NCBI RefSeq assembly: GCF_023516595.1
Contig: NZ_JAMGBG010000039.1
Location: forward strand, 62,001 to 126,000
Source of the DNA: Streptomyces neyagawaensis
Lineage (GTDB): Bacteria > Actinomycetota > Actinomycetes > Streptomycetales > Streptomycetaceae
DNA: 64,000 bases
Reading direction: 5' to 3'
Shown here: one piece after another, positions 23,185 to 31,951 of the stretch
How positions within the stretch are numbered: position 1 is the stretch's first letter
Layout of the letters: each line of letters begins with the position of its first letter
Program-made: the position numbers and the translations under genes
The notes under the pieces: generated by a model
What the model was told of the DNA's origin: nothing
Databases searched by the model: none
Seen by the model: only the letters and a program-made list of their open reading frames with translations

Positions 23185-23784
23185 ATGAGCGAGAAGAGTG
23201 ACGGGGCGAGCGGCACGGACGAGGTGCTCGCCGGGGTCGGGCCGAGACTGCGGGCCCTGCGGAAGGAGCGCGAGGTGACGCTCGCGGCCCTGTCGGAGGC
23301 GACCGGGATCTCCGTGAGCACCCTCTCCCGGCTGGAGTCGGGGCTGCGCAAGCCCAGCCTGGAGCTGCTGCTGCCGATCGCGCGGGCCCACCAGGTCCCG
23401 CTCGACGAACTGATCGGGGAGCCGCCCGTCGGTGATCCGCGGGTCCGGTCCAAGCCGATCGTGCGGCACGGGCGCACGTACTGGCCGCTCACCCGCCAGC
23501 CGGGCGGCCTCCAGGCCTTCAAGGTGCGCGTCGAGCCGGAGGGGCCCCAGGTCCCCGACCCCCGCACCCATGAGGGGTACGAGTGGCTGTACGTGCTCTC
23601 GGGGAAGCTCCGGGTGGTGCTCGGCGAGCACGACGTGGTGCTGACCGCCGGGGAGGCCGCCGAGTTCGACACCCGGGTGCCCCACTGGTTCGGGGCGGCG
23701 GGCGAGGCGCCCGCGGAGTTCCTCAGCCTGTTCGGGCCGCAGGGGGAGCGGATGCACGTCCGGGCCAAGCCCGCCCGCCCGTGA
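23185..23784 (+). CDS. XRE-family regulator with cupin sensor domain
   Basis: 199 aa. The helix-turn-helix at about 15-70 includes VTLAALSEATGISVSTLSRL and ESGLRKPSLELLLPIARA. A C-terminal cupin follows (about 110-190; HEGYEWLYVLSGKLRVVLGE, then AAEFDTRVPHWFGAAG). Such fusions sense a small ligand through the cupin and usually control the adjacent gene, here the divergent CPYC flavoprotein. The next operon starts 104 bp downstream on the same strand, with its own operator-like site. Confidence 0.92.
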   Translation: MSEKSDGASGTDEVLAGVGPRLRALRKEREVTLAALSEATGISVSTLSRLESGLRKPSLELLLPIARAHQVPLDELIGEPPVGDPRVRSKPIVRHGRTYWPLTRQPGGLQAFKVRVEPEGPQVPDPRTHEGYEWLYVLSGKLRVVLGEHDVVLTAGEAAEFDTRVPHWFGAAGEAPAEFLSLFGPQGERMHVRAKPARP

Positions 23785-23819
23785 CGCACGCTACTGTCCG
23801 CCGACTGTTCCCCGGAGGG

Positions 23820-23834
23820 CAAGCGACCGCTTAG
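23820..23834. promoter_or_regulatory. Operator-like dyad upstream of the quinone oxidoreductase/acyl-CoA dehydrogenase operon
   Basis: AAGCG-AC-CGCTT (23821-23832), within CAAGCGACCGCTTAG, is a short perfect dyad 57 bp before the operon start. Its form matches TetR-type sites found near acyl-CoA dehydrogenase operons in actinobacteria. No regulator gene for it is in the neighbourhood. Confidence 0.45.
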
Positions 23835-23888
23835 TATGCGGATGTCAGTCGACCCCGGTCCGACGAAGCTGTCCCGTGGAGGCACCGC

Positions 23889-24866
23889 ATGCAGGCATGG
23901 CAAGTGCACGAGAACGGCGAGCCGAGCGAGGTGATGCGGCTCCAGGACGTGGAGCGGCCCACGCCCGGCGACGGCCAGGTCCTGCTGAAGGTGCGCGCAG
24001 CGAACATCAACTTCCCGGACGTCCTGATGGCCCGCGGCCACTACCAGGTCCGTCCGCCGCTGCCGTTCACGCCCGGCGTGGAGATCTGTGGCGAGACCGA
24101 GGACGGCCGCCGGGTCATCGCCACCCCGGCGCTGCCGTACGGCGGTTTCGCCGAGTACGCCGTGGCGGACGCCGCGGCCCTGCTGCCGGCGCCCGACGCG
24201 CTGGACGACGCGGAGGCCGCCGCCCTGCACATCGGCTACCAGACGGGCTGGTTCGGCCTCCACCGCCGGGCCCGCCTCGAAGCGGGGGAGACCCTGCTCG
24301 TCCACGCTGCCGCAGGAGGGGTCGGCAGCGCGGCCGTGCAGCTCGGGAAGGCGGCCGGCGCCACGGTCATCGGGGTCGTCGGCGGCGCCGACAAGGCCGC
24401 CGTCGCCCGGGAGCTGGGCTGCGACGTGGTGGTGGACCGGCGCAGCGAGGACGTCGTCTCCGCCGTGAAGGACGCCACCGGGGGCCGGGGTGCCGACGTG
24501 ATCTACGACCCGGTGGGCGGCGAGGCCTACACGCAGTCGACCAAGGTCGTCGCCTTCGAGGGCCGGATCGTGGTCGTCGGCTTCGCCAGTGGCACCATCC
24601 CGAGCCCCGGCCTCAACCACGCCCTCGTCAAGAACTACTCGATCCTCGGCCTGCACTGGGGCCTGTACAACACCAAGAACCCGAAGCTGGTCCAGCACTG
24701 CCACGAACAGCTCACCGAACTGGCGGCGCGTGGCGTCGTCAAGCCCCTGGTGAGCGAGCGGGTGCCGCTCGACGGGGCCGCGGCCGCCGTCCAGCGCGTC
24801 GCGGACGGTGTCACCACCGGCCGGGTCGTCGTGGTGCCCGCACCGGAGAACGGAGCCGCCGCATGA
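23889..24866 (+). CDS. NADPH:quinone oxidoreductase-type MDR dehydrogenase
   Basis: 325 aa medium-chain dehydrogenase/reductase without zinc ligands. GroES-like N-domain (AANINFPDVLMARGHYQV, TPGVEICGE) is followed by a Rossmann domain with AAAGGVGSAAVQLGKAAG. It reduces quinones or enoyl/acryloyl substrates with NADPH. GGAGG lies seven bases before the ATG at 23889. Its stop overlaps the next ATG as ATGA, making it the first gene of a tightly coupled three-gene operon with two acyl-CoA dehydrogenase subunits. A role as enoyl reductase or redox partner in that pathway is inference. Confidence 0.9.
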   Translation: MQAWQVHENGEPSEVMRLQDVERPTPGDGQVLLKVRAANINFPDVLMARGHYQVRPPLPFTPGVEICGETEDGRRVIATPALPYGGFAEYAVADAAALLPAPDALDDAEAAALHIGYQTGWFGLHRRARLEAGETLLVHAAAGGVGSAAVQLGKAAGATVIGVVGGADKAAVARELGCDVVVDRRSEDVVSAVKDATGGRGADVIYDPVGGEAYTQSTKVVAFEGRIVVVGFASGTIPSPGLNHALVKNYSILGLHWGLYNTKNPKLVQHCHEQLTELAARGVVKPLVSERVPLDGAAAAVQRVADGVTTGRVVVVPAPENGAAA

Positions 24867-26047
24867 CCGACGCAGCCGAACTGAGGCGCCGCACCGCCGA
24901 GTTGCTGGCCGCGCACCCGCCCGCCACCACCGACCGGTTGGACTTCCTGCGCGCCCGCTTCGACGCCGGGCTCGCCTGGGTGCACTACCCGGAGGGCCTC
25001 GGCGGCCTCGGCGCCCCCCGCTCCCTCCAGGCCGTCGTGGACGCGGACCTGGCGGCGGAGGGCGCCCCCGACAACGACCCCCGGCGGATCGGCATCGGCC
25101 TCGGCATGGCCGCGCCCACGATCCTCGCCTACGGCACCGAGGAGCAGAAGCGGCGCTATCTGCGGCCCCTGTGGACCGGGGAGGAGGTCTGGTGCCAGCT
25201 GTTCAGCGAGCCCGGCGCCGGATCCGACCTCGCCGCGCTCGGCACCCGCGCCGTCCGCGAGGACGGGGGAGACTGGGTCGTCAACGGGCAGAAGGTGTGG
25301 ACGTCCAGCGCCCATGTCGCCCGCTGGGCCATCCTCATCGCCCGCACCGACCCGGACGTGCCCAAGCACCGGGGCATCACCTACTTCATCTGCGACATGA
25401 CCGACCCCGGCATCGAGGTCCGGCCGCTGCGGCAGATCACCGGCGAGGCCGAGTTCAACGAGGTCTTCATCACCGACGTCCGCATCCCCGACTCCCGCCG
25501 CCTCGGCGACGTCGGCGACGGCTGGAAGGTCGCCCAGACCACCCTCAACAACGAACGCGTCGCCATCGGCGGTATGCGGCTGCCCCGCGAGGGCGGCATG
25601 ATCGGCCCCGTCTCCAAGACATGGCGCGAACGCCCCGAACTGCGCACCCACGACCTCCACCAGCGGCTGCTCAAGCTGTGGGTCGAGGCCGAGGCCGCCC
25701 GCCTCACCGCCGAGCGGCTGCGCCAGCAGCTGGTCGCCGGTCAGCCCGGCCCCGAGGGCGCCGGCATGAAGCTCGCCTTCGCCCGCCTCAACCAGGAGAT
25801 CAGCGGCCTGGAAGTCGAACTCCGCGGCGAGGAGGGCCTGCTGTACGACGACTGGACCATGCGCCGCCCCGAGCTGGTCGACTTCGTCGGCCGCGACGCC
25901 GGCTACCGCTACCTCCGCTCCAAGGGCAACAGCATCGAGGGCGGGACCACCGAGGTCCTGCTGAACATCGTCGCCGAGCGCGTCCTGGGCCTGCCCTCGG
26001 AGCCGCGCACCGACAAGGACGTCGCCTGGAAGGACCTCGCCCGATGA
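24863..26047 (+). CDS. Acyl-CoA dehydrogenase, likely alpha partner of a heteromeric pair
   Basis: 394 aa; starts at ATGA overlap with the oxidoreductase. FAD-binding WCQLFSEPGAGSDLAAL and VNGQKVWTSSAHVARW are intact. The canonical base position reads EGGTTE, with Gly directly before the GT where most family members carry Glu. A Glu231 in TLNNERVAIGG sits where isovaleryl-CoA dehydrogenase keeps its base, so activity is plausible. The C-terminal NIVAERVLGLP is typical of FadE proteins. The following gene encodes a diverged second subunit, as in the alpha2-beta2 FadE enzymes of actinobacteria that handle sterol side chains and other branched acyl-CoAs. Confidence 0.9.
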   Translation: MTDAAELRRRTAELLAAHPPATTDRLDFLRARFDAGLAWVHYPEGLGGLGAPRSLQAVVDADLAAEGAPDNDPRRIGIGLGMAAPTILAYGTEEQKRRYLRPLWTGEEVWCQLFSEPGAGSDLAALGTRAVREDGGDWVVNGQKVWTSSAHVARWAILIARTDPDVPKHRGITYFICDMTDPGIEVRPLRQITGEAEFNEVFITDVRIPDSRRLGDVGDGWKVAQTTLNNERVAIGGMRLPREGGMIGPVSKTWRERPELRTHDLHQRLLKLWVEAEAARLTAERLRQQLVAGQPGPEGAGMKLAFARLNQEISGLEVELRGEEGLLYDDWTMRRPELVDFVGRDAGYRYLRSKGNSIEGGTTEVLLNIVAERVLGLPSEPRTDKDVAWKDLAR

Positions 26048-27120
26048 CCGACCTTCTGTACACGGAGGAGGAAGAGGCCCTCCGCGCGGCCGTCCGCGAC
26101 CTGCTCGCCGACCACTGCGACGCGGCCGGTGTCATCGCCCGCGTCGAGACGGACGCCCCGCACGACACGGCGGCCTGGAAGGCGCTCGCCGAGGGCATGG
26201 GCCTCGCCGGACTCCTCGTGCCCGAGGACCGGGGCGGCCAGGGCGCCACCCACCGCGAGGCCGCCGTCGTCCTGGAGGAGCTGGGGCGTGCCGTCGCCCC
26301 CCTGCCGTACCTCACGAGCGCCGTCGTCGCCACCGAGGCCCTGCTGGCCTGCGCCGCCGACGACCTGCTCGCCGAACTGGCCTCCGGCCGCAGGATCGGC
26401 GCCCTCGCGGTCGCGCTGAACGTCCCCGCCGGCGGTGCCTACAAGGTCGTACGGTTCGAGGGCGGCGCCCTGCACGGCGAGCTGACCGGCATCGCGGACG
26501 CGGCCGTCGCCGACGTGCTGCTCGTCCCCGCCGACGACGGCGGGCTGTACGCGGTCGACGCCTCCGCCGCGACCGTCACCCCGCAGCCGTCCCTGGACCT
26601 GACCCGGCCCCTGGCGACGGTCGCCCTCGACGGGGCGCCCGGCCGCCTCCTCGGCGACGCCGAGCCCGCCGTACGCCGGGCCCTGCGCGCCGGGGCCGGG
26701 CTGCTTGCCTCCGAGCAGCTCGGGCTCGCCGACTGGACGCTGACCGAGACGGTCCGGTACCTCAAGGAACGCAAGCAGTTCAACCGGCCCGTCGGTGGCT
26801 TCCAGGCGCTCAAGCACCGGCTGGCGCAGCTGTGGCTGGAGGTCGTCAACCTGCGGGCGGCCGCCCGCAACGCGGCCGACGCGCTCGCCACCGGCAGCGA
26901 CGACATCGACGTGGCGGTGGCCGTCGCCCAGGCGTTCGCCGCGCCCGTGGCCGTCCACGCGGCCGAGGAGGCGCTGCAACTCCACGGCGGCATCGGCATG
27001 ACCTGGGAGCACCCGGTCCACCTGTATCTCAAGCGGGCCAAGGCCGACGCGATCGCGTACGGCACCGCGGGCGCCCACCGGGAGGCACTGGCCGAACTGG
27101 TCGACCTGCGCGCCCCCTGA
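26044..27120 (+). CDS. Acyl-CoA dehydrogenase-like subunit lacking the canonical base
   Basis: 358 aa; ATGA overlap with the preceding gene. The N- and C-terminal helical domains are clear (GLLVPEDRGGQGATHREAA; LQLHGGIGMTWEHPVHLYLKR), but the middle FAD-binding motif is weak. The usual catalytic YEGT is AYGT, with Tyr in place of Glu. This is the profile of the structural beta partner in heteromeric FadE pairs. Together with 24863 it should form one enzyme. End of the operon: a terminator follows at 27236. Confidence 0.88.
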   Translation: MTDLLYTEEEEALRAAVRDLLADHCDAAGVIARVETDAPHDTAAWKALAEGMGLAGLLVPEDRGGQGATHREAAVVLEELGRAVAPLPYLTSAVVATEALLACAADDLLAELASGRRIGALAVALNVPAGGAYKVVRFEGGALHGELTGIADAAVADVLLVPADDGGLYAVDASAATVTPQPSLDLTRPLATVALDGAPGRLLGDAEPAVRRALRAGAGLLASEQLGLADWTLTETVRYLKERKQFNRPVGGFQALKHRLAQLWLEVVNLRAAARNAADALATGSDDIDVAVAVAQAFAAPVAVHAAEEALQLHGGIGMTWEHPVHLYLKRAKADAIAYGTAGAHREALAELVDLRAP

Positions 27121-27179
27121 GCCGCCGTCAGCCGCCGCCGGCCCCGGTCAGCCATCGACGGAAGGCGCCACGGCAGCAA

Positions 27180-27239
27180 GCGGATGCACGCGGCAGCACG
27201 TGGAAGCACGCGGAAGCGCGCGGAAGAGCGCGGAGAGCC
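27180..27239. repeat. Six degenerate 10-bp tandem repeats
   Basis: Six consecutive decamers of the type GCGGAAGCAC run directly into the operon terminator: GCGGATGCAC, GCGGCAGCAC, GTGGAAGCAC, GCGGAAGCGC, GCGGAAGAGC, GCGGAGAGCC. The 10-bp period equals one helical turn. Function unknown. Confidence 0.75.
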
Positions 27240-27262
27240 CGTCCCACCTGGGGCGGGCTTTT
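27236..27262 (+). terminator. Intrinsic terminator of the acyl-CoA dehydrogenase operon
   Basis: AGCCCGTCCCA pairs with TGGGGCGGGCT (one mismatch) around a two-base loop and is followed by TTTT, the classic Rho-independent form, 115 bp after the last stop. Confidence 0.8.
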
Positions 27263-27343
27263 CCGCGCGCCCCGCACGGACGGGGTGAACACACGACGGC
27301 GGTCCGGCCAACTCCTGGCCCGTACATGCTCTTTGCGCGGTAA

Positions 27344-27368
27344 GGGACCCCATACTCGCTGGGGTCCC
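27344..27368. promoter_or_regulatory. Perfect 9-bp inverted repeat before the AIM6-like gene
   Basis: GGGACCCCA and TGGGGTCCC flank a 7-nt spacer, ending 26 bp before the ATG at 27395. It could be an operator or a 5'-UTR hairpin. No T-run follows, so a terminator is less likely. Confidence 0.5.
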
Positions 27369-27394
27369 GTACGCCACCTCAAGGGAGGCAGAGC

Positions 27395-28267
27395 ATGGCC
27401 CTCACCACCCGCCGCAGAGCCCTCACCACCCTCGGCGCCGCCCTCGCCGGACCACTCGCCCTCCCCGCCGCCGAGGCCCTCGCGGCGGAGGACCGCCGGC
27501 GCCGCCCCCGACCGCTGTGGCGGGCCCACGCGCACAACGACTACGAGCACCCGCGCCCCCTCCTCGACGCCCTCGACCACCGCTTCGGCAGCGTCGAGGC
27601 CGACATCTTCCTCGTCGACGGCCGACTCCTCGTCGCCCACGACCCCGAGGACCTCGACCCCGCCCGCACCCTGGAATCCCTCTACCTGGCGCCGCTCGCC
27701 GCCCGGGTCCGCGCCCACCACGGCTCCGTGTACCGGGGACACCGCGGGCCACTGCAACTCCTCATCGACATCAAGACCGAGGGCGCCGCGACCTATCGGG
27801 AACTCGACCGGCAACTGCGGCGCCACCGGCATCTCTTCACGACCTACGCGCACGGCCGGGTGCATCCCGGACCGGTGACGGCCGTGATCTCCGGGGACCG
27901 GGCCGCCCGCGTCCCCATGGAGGCGCAGACCGTGCGGCACGCCTTCTACGACGGGCGGCTCGCCGACCTGGTGGGCGCGACACCCGCGCCCGCCTCCCTC
28001 ATCCCGTTGATCTCCGACAACTGGTCGCTGAACTTCACCTGGCGGGGCGCCGGTTCGTTCCCGAAGGCCGAGCGGACCAAGCTGCGCGCCCTCGTCTCCA
28101 CGGCGCACGGGCGCGGACAGCGGGTCCGGTTCTGGGCCACGCCCGACGTCGCGGGTCCGGACCGGGACGCGGTCTGGGGCGAACTCCTCGCCGCGGGCGT
28201 GGACCACCTCAACACCGACGACCTCGCGGGCCTCGAAGCCTTCCTGGACACCCACCGGGCTCTGTAG
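27395..28267 (+). CDS. Secreted PI-PLC/GDPD-superfamily phosphodiesterase (AIM6-like)
   Basis: 290 aa. A twin-arginine signal (TTRRRALTTLGAALAGP) ends near Ala31. The mature protein starts with HAHNDYEHPRPLLDAL, followed by VEADIFLVDGRLLVAHD and LLIDIKTEG. These are the three acidic/His catalytic strands of the PI-phospholipase C-like TIM barrel, in the pattern of fungal AIM6. The His/Asp/Glu set (HAHND, EAD, HD) is intact. Substrate is likely a phosphodiester outside the membrane. GGGAGG precedes the ATG. It stands alone between a terminator and a small membrane protein gene. Confidence 0.85.
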   Translation: MALTTRRRALTTLGAALAGPLALPAAEALAAEDRRRRPRPLWRAHAHNDYEHPRPLLDALDHRFGSVEADIFLVDGRLLVAHDPEDLDPARTLESLYLAPLAARVRAHHGSVYRGHRGPLQLLIDIKTEGAATYRELDRQLRRHRHLFTTYAHGRVHPGPVTAVISGDRAARVPMEAQTVRHAFYDGRLADLVGATPAPASLIPLISDNWSLNFTWRGAGSFPKAERTKLRALVSTAHGRGQRVRFWATPDVAGPDRDAVWGELLAAGVDHLNTDDLAGLEAFLDTHRAL

Positions 28268-28418
28268 GGCCCGTCGTTCGGACCGCGCCCGGGCCACGGG
28301 GGCGCGACACGGCCGACACCACACGTTCGGCGGACACGTCAGCCGCACGGACCAACCCTCCGCTACGCCACACTTGCGGCCGAATGCCGCGAAGTGGACG
28401 TGGCGGAGGAGGTTGACG

Positions 28419-28613
28419 ATGGCCATTTCCATCTCTGTGGTGCTGCTGCTCGTGATCCTGGCGGTGGTCTTCATGCGCAACGGCGCGCTGAAGCTCTCGC
28501 ACGCCGCCGTCTGTGTGCTGCTCGGGTTCTCCATGGCGAGCACGAGCCTCGCGCCGACCATCCACAACGGCATCACGGCCACGGCGGACATCGTCAGCAG
28601 CCTCAAACCCTGA
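28419..28613 (+). CDS. 64-aa membrane-associated protein
   Basis: Starts MAISISVVLLLVILAVVFM, with GGAGGAGG seven bases ahead of the ATG. One clear transmembrane helix (2-19) and a second moderately hydrophobic helix (27-45, around AAVCVLLGFSMASTSL). Small proteins of this look are widespread in Streptomyces and I do not know a function. The 151 bp upstream hold no gene. Confidence 0.75.
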   Translation: MAISISVVLLLVILAVVFMRNGALKLSHAAVCVLLGFSMASTSLAPTIHNGITATADIVSSLKP

Positions 28614-28640
28614 GCCGGGCCCCCACCCGTTCCTCCGCCG

Positions 28641-29870
28641 TCACGGCTGGGTGAACACCCCGATCCCGTTCGGCACGGGTCGTTCCTCGCCGGCGCTGGG
28701 GTGGTTCCGTACGGTCACGGCGCTCTCGCCGGCGGCACGGGCGACCAGGGTGGAGGAGCCGCCGCCGTCCAGGCTGAACGCGTCGTCCGAGCCCAGTCCC
28801 CGCATCACCTCCGCGACCTCGGCGATGGTGAGGCCGGACCGGTGGGCGGGGGCGCCGTCCAGGGCGAGCAGCAGCAGCCGGTGGCCGTCCTCGGCGACAC
28901 CGGCGGCCGTGCGCACCGCCGAGACCGTGTCGTCGAGGCCCGGCAGCGGCCGGCCCGACCGCAGGACCGGGTAGCCGCCGAGCGCGAAGGCGTAGGCGGT
29001 GCCCGTCGTCGCCGCCACCAGGCGGTGGCGCACCTGGACCGGGTCGCCGGGGGAGAGCTTGCGCAGCCACCGGGCGCCCGCCTCACGGCCGACGAGGACC
29101 GTGGCGCCGGGCGCGACGGCACCGCCGCCGGGCGCGGGCGCGACGGAGACCACCCGGCCGTCGGCGACCAGCACCTCGTGGACGTCGGTGCTGCACGGTG
29201 CCGCCCGGTCGGTGTCGGTGCCGCACACGGCCCGCATCCGGGAGACGGTGCCCCAGTCGGAGGTGAACGCGCCGACGGAACCGACCGGCAGGGCGTACTG
29301 GTTGAGGCCGCCGAGCGGGAGGACGTCCCCGGCGGTGGTGACGGAACCGTCGAGGGCGATGCTGTCGAGGCGGGCCACGCCGTCGGCCGTCACGCCGAGC
29401 ACGTCCTTGGTGCTGGTGCCGGGCGGCAGGGCAGGGCCGAAGCGCTGGCCGTCCGGTACGGCGGCCTTCAGGGCTTGTCCGCGGGCGATCGCCGGGCCCA
29501 CGGAGGCGCCCGTGGCCGTGACACCCGGGTGCTGGACCTCGGTGATGTTGAAGAAGTCGCCGTTCACCCCGGCCACGGCACCCGCGGCGGTCGCCATCCG
29601 GGACACCGTCTGCCGTGCGGCAACCGCGCCCGGGTACAGCAGGCCGACACCCACCCGGCGATCGCGCAGGTCGACGCTCAGCACATGGGCGTGCGCCACA
29701 CCCTGCGCGCCCGTCACATCGAACTCGATGTACGCGACGCCCGGCGCGAGGTCGGCGGCCCGGGGCGCGGCGGTGACCGGCGCCGCGCCCACGAGGGCCG
29801 CGCCGGTGAGCACACTCCACGCCGAGAGAACCGTCAGTACCGCCCTGAACCGTCCGCCACGACGTGTCAC
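28641..29870 (-). CDS. Secreted phosphodiester glycosidase (NAGPA-domain) protein
   Basis: 409 aa from a GTG with GGGGG ahead. A signal peptide (about 1-35) precedes the catalytic domain. Motifs include AGVNGDFFNITEVQHPG, LALDGAPAHRSGLTIAEVAEVM and the C-terminal DDAFSLDGGGSSTLV, the signature of the family containing human N-acetylglucosamine-1-phosphodiester alpha-N-acetylglucosaminidase. In bacteria it trims phosphodiester-linked sugars, possibly wall teichoic-acid-type polymers; that role is inference. It converges with the 64-aa gene. Confidence 0.9.
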   Translation of the reverse strand: MTRRGGRFRAVLTVLSAWSVLTGAALVGAAPVTAAPRAADLAPGVAYIEFDVTGAQGVAHAHVLSVDLRDRRVGVGLLYPGAVAARQTVSRMATAAGAVAGVNGDFFNITEVQHPGVTATGASVGPAIARGQALKAAVPDGQRFGPALPPGTSTKDVLGVTADGVARLDSIALDGSVTTAGDVLPLGGLNQYALPVGSVGAFTSDWGTVSRMRAVCGTDTDRAAPCSTDVHEVLVADGRVVSVAPAPGGGAVAPGATVLVGREAGARWLRKLSPGDPVQVRHRLVAATTGTAYAFALGGYPVLRSGRPLPGLDDTVSAVRTAAGVAEDGHRLLLLALDGAPAHRSGLTIAEVAEVMRGLGSDDAFSLDGGGSSTLVARAAGESAVTVRNHPSAGEERPVPNGIGVFTQP

Positions 29871-29927
29871 GGTGCCCCCTGATGTCTCGTCAACCGTCCC
29901 AGGACCCAGGGGAAGTGCACCAGACGA

Positions 29928-30302
29928 CTACCGGCCGGGCGGCGGCTCCGGGCCGACGACGCGGGAACGGATCAGGAAACGCACTCCTTCGGGTGCCTCC
30001 AGGGAGAAGCCGCTGCCCCGGCCGGGGACGACGTCGACGATGAGCCGGGTGTGGCTCCACACCTCGTACTGACCGCGGGACATCCAGAAGCCCACCGCCT
30101 CGTCGACGCCGTCGACCTCCAGTTCCGCGAGGAGGACGTCCGAGTCGCCCGTACGGAACTCGCCGTCGGGGTAGCACATGGGGGCGCTGCCGTCGCAGCA
30201 GCCGCCCGACTGGTGGAACATCAGCGGGCCGTGGGCCACCCGCAGCCGCCGGAGCAGGTCGGCGGCCGCGGGGGTCAGCTCTACACGCGGGACCACATCC
30301 AT
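29928..30302 (-). CDS. DUF779 protein
   Basis: 124 aa, starting MDVVPRVELTPAAADLLRRL. The motif HQSGGCCDGSAPMCYPDGEF, with three close cysteines, defines the DUF779 family; a metal or redox role is suspected. Members usually lie beside an acetaldehyde or alcohol dehydrogenase gene, but no such gene is present here, so it is an orphan. Confidence 0.88.
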   Translation of the reverse strand: MDVVPRVELTPAAADLLRRLRVAHGPLMFHQSGGCCDGSAPMCYPDGEFRTGDSDVLLAELEVDGVDEAVGFWMSRGQYEVWSHTRLIVDVVPGRGSGFSLEAPEGVRFLIRSRVVGPEPPPGR

Positions 30303-30618
30303 GGCCGCAGTCAACGCCCCGTCAGGTTGCGAGGACGTTGCGCGCGGCCCCGTCACTCCTCCTCGACAGGATGGGAAGTTGGCCGGATCCGAGCGGTGCC
30401 GGATTTGCGGGATTCCCGATGGGTGACACGTGTGCACCGGTCGCGTCCGACCTGTCACAGCAATACATCGATTTCGTTGGTCACTTGACTACCGGGCGTC
30501 ACACGCGATTGGCTCCGCCCAGCGAAAGTCAGCCAGTCACCGCACGTCAGCGCGGTGATCGCGGCGTTTTCGCCCCCCGACGTCCCGCCTTGGCCGCACA
30601 GCGAGGTGCCGCACCCTC
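30303..30618. other. 316-bp intergenic region between DUF779 and sugar-binding genes
   Basis: No ORF here has a ribosome binding site or protein-like composition. The stretch 30455-30510 is relatively AT-rich and contains a TTGACT hexamer at 30485-30490 pointing toward the binding-protein gene. No good -10 was found 17 bp later. It must hold the divergent promoters of the two genes. Confidence 0.5.
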
Positions 30619-31632
30619 ATGAACCCAGCCCCCGCCGCCCGCCGTTCCTCCCTCCTGTTCCGCGCCGCGGCCCTCGCCGCCGCCGTCTGTCTCACCGTCG
30701 CCGGATGCTCCGTCCTCACGGGCGCCGACTCCGACGAGGGTGACGGGGCGTCGGGCGGGTCGGGCGGAAGCGGGATGAAGGTCGCCCTCATCACCCACGG
30801 GGCGGAGGGGGACGCCTTCTGGGACCGGGTGCGCAAGGGAGCGGAGGCCGCGGCGGCCAAGGACGGCATCGACCTGACCTTCGTCAGCGACCCCGACGCC
30901 GCGGGCCAGGCGAAGCTGGTGCGGAACGCGATAGCCGACAAGGTCGACGGCATCGCGGTGACCCTCGCCAAACCCGGGGCCATGCGCGGCGCGGTCGCCG
31001 AGGCCCGCGCGGCCGGCATCCCCGTCGTCGCCCTCAACTCCGGTATCGACGCCTGGCGGTCACAGGGCCTGCTGGGCTTCTACGGCCAGGACGAGTCCGT
31101 CGCCGGACGGGCGCTCGGCAAGGAACTGGACGCCCGTGGCGCCCGGCACGCCGTCTGCGTCATCCACGAACGCGGCAACGTCGCCCTGGAGGCCCGCTGC
31201 GCCGGCGTCCGCAAGACCTTCGGCGGACAGACCGAGAACCTCTACGTCGACGGCGCCGACATGGACCAGGTGACCGGCGTGATCGCCGCGAGGCTCCGCC
31301 AGGACCGCTCGATCGACGAGGTCGTGACCCTCGGGGCGCAGTACGCGCTCGCCGCCGTCGAGTCCGTCAAGGACGCCGGGGGCCGGGCCGACGTCGCCAC
31401 CTTCGACCTCAACGCGGACCTGGTGAAGGCCGTCAGGAGCGGTGCCGTGCAGTTCGCCGTGGACCAGCAGCCCTACCTCCAGGGCTACCTCGCGGTCGAC
31501 GGGCTCTGGCTCTACCGCACCAACGGCAACATCAGCGGCGGCGGTGTGGAGCCGGTGCTCACCGGCCCCGCCTTCGTGACCAGGAAGAACATCGCCGGGA
31601 TCGAGAAATTCGCCGCGAACGGCACCCGCTGA
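30619..31632 (+). CDS. Orphan sugar-type ABC substrate-binding lipoprotein
   Basis: 337 aa. Lipoprotein signal with lipobox LTVAGC (Cys31), a Gly/Ser linker, then a type 1 periplasmic-binding-protein fold: MKVALITHGAEGDAFWDRV, IADKVDGIAVTLAKP, AAGIPVVALNSG, and FAVDQQPYLQGYLAVDGLW near the end. It belongs to the ribose/galactose-binding group. No permease or ATPase gene accompanies it. The next genes form a conservon, 319 bp downstream, so it may act as an extracytoplasmic sensor for that system or pair with a distant transporter; both are inference. Confidence 0.88.
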   Translation: MNPAPAARRSSLLFRAAALAAAVCLTVAGCSVLTGADSDEGDGASGGSGGSGMKVALITHGAEGDAFWDRVRKGAEAAAAKDGIDLTFVSDPDAAGQAKLVRNAIADKVDGIAVTLAKPGAMRGAVAEARAAGIPVVALNSGIDAWRSQGLLGFYGQDESVAGRALGKELDARGARHAVCVIHERGNVALEARCAGVRKTFGGQTENLYVDGADMDQVTGVIAARLRQDRSIDEVVTLGAQYALAAVESVKDAGGRADVATFDLNADLVKAVRSGAVQFAVDQQPYLQGYLAVDGLWLYRTNGNISGGGVEPVLTGPAFVTRKNIAGIEKFAANGTR

Positions 31633-31951
31633 CGCGATGCCGACGCCCCGCCCGGACACGATACGAACGGCACGCCCGCACACCGGGCGCACAGCCCTCA
31701 CGCGGCCGCCGCGAACACCAAACGGAACCCTCCGTTCGGACACGGGTTCACCACGGATCCCAACCATCCGGAACGGTCCGGTAACGGCGGCACCAAGCTT
31801 TCGACCTCCCCGGACGCACGCGTTCACTTGTGCGGATAACATCCTGCGCATCCCCTGTGCACCGTGCTGACGGGTGACCACCCACCACCCTCGGCCGCCG
31901 AAGGCCCGCCCCCGAACCCCTTCCGCTCCCCGCAACCGCCCAAGGACGACG
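31633..31951. other. 319-bp intergenic region upstream of the conservon
   Basis: No convincing ORF. A possible -10 TAACAT lies at 31837-31842 in the only AT-richer part, so the conservon promoter is probably here. No operator was recognised. Confidence 0.4.
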
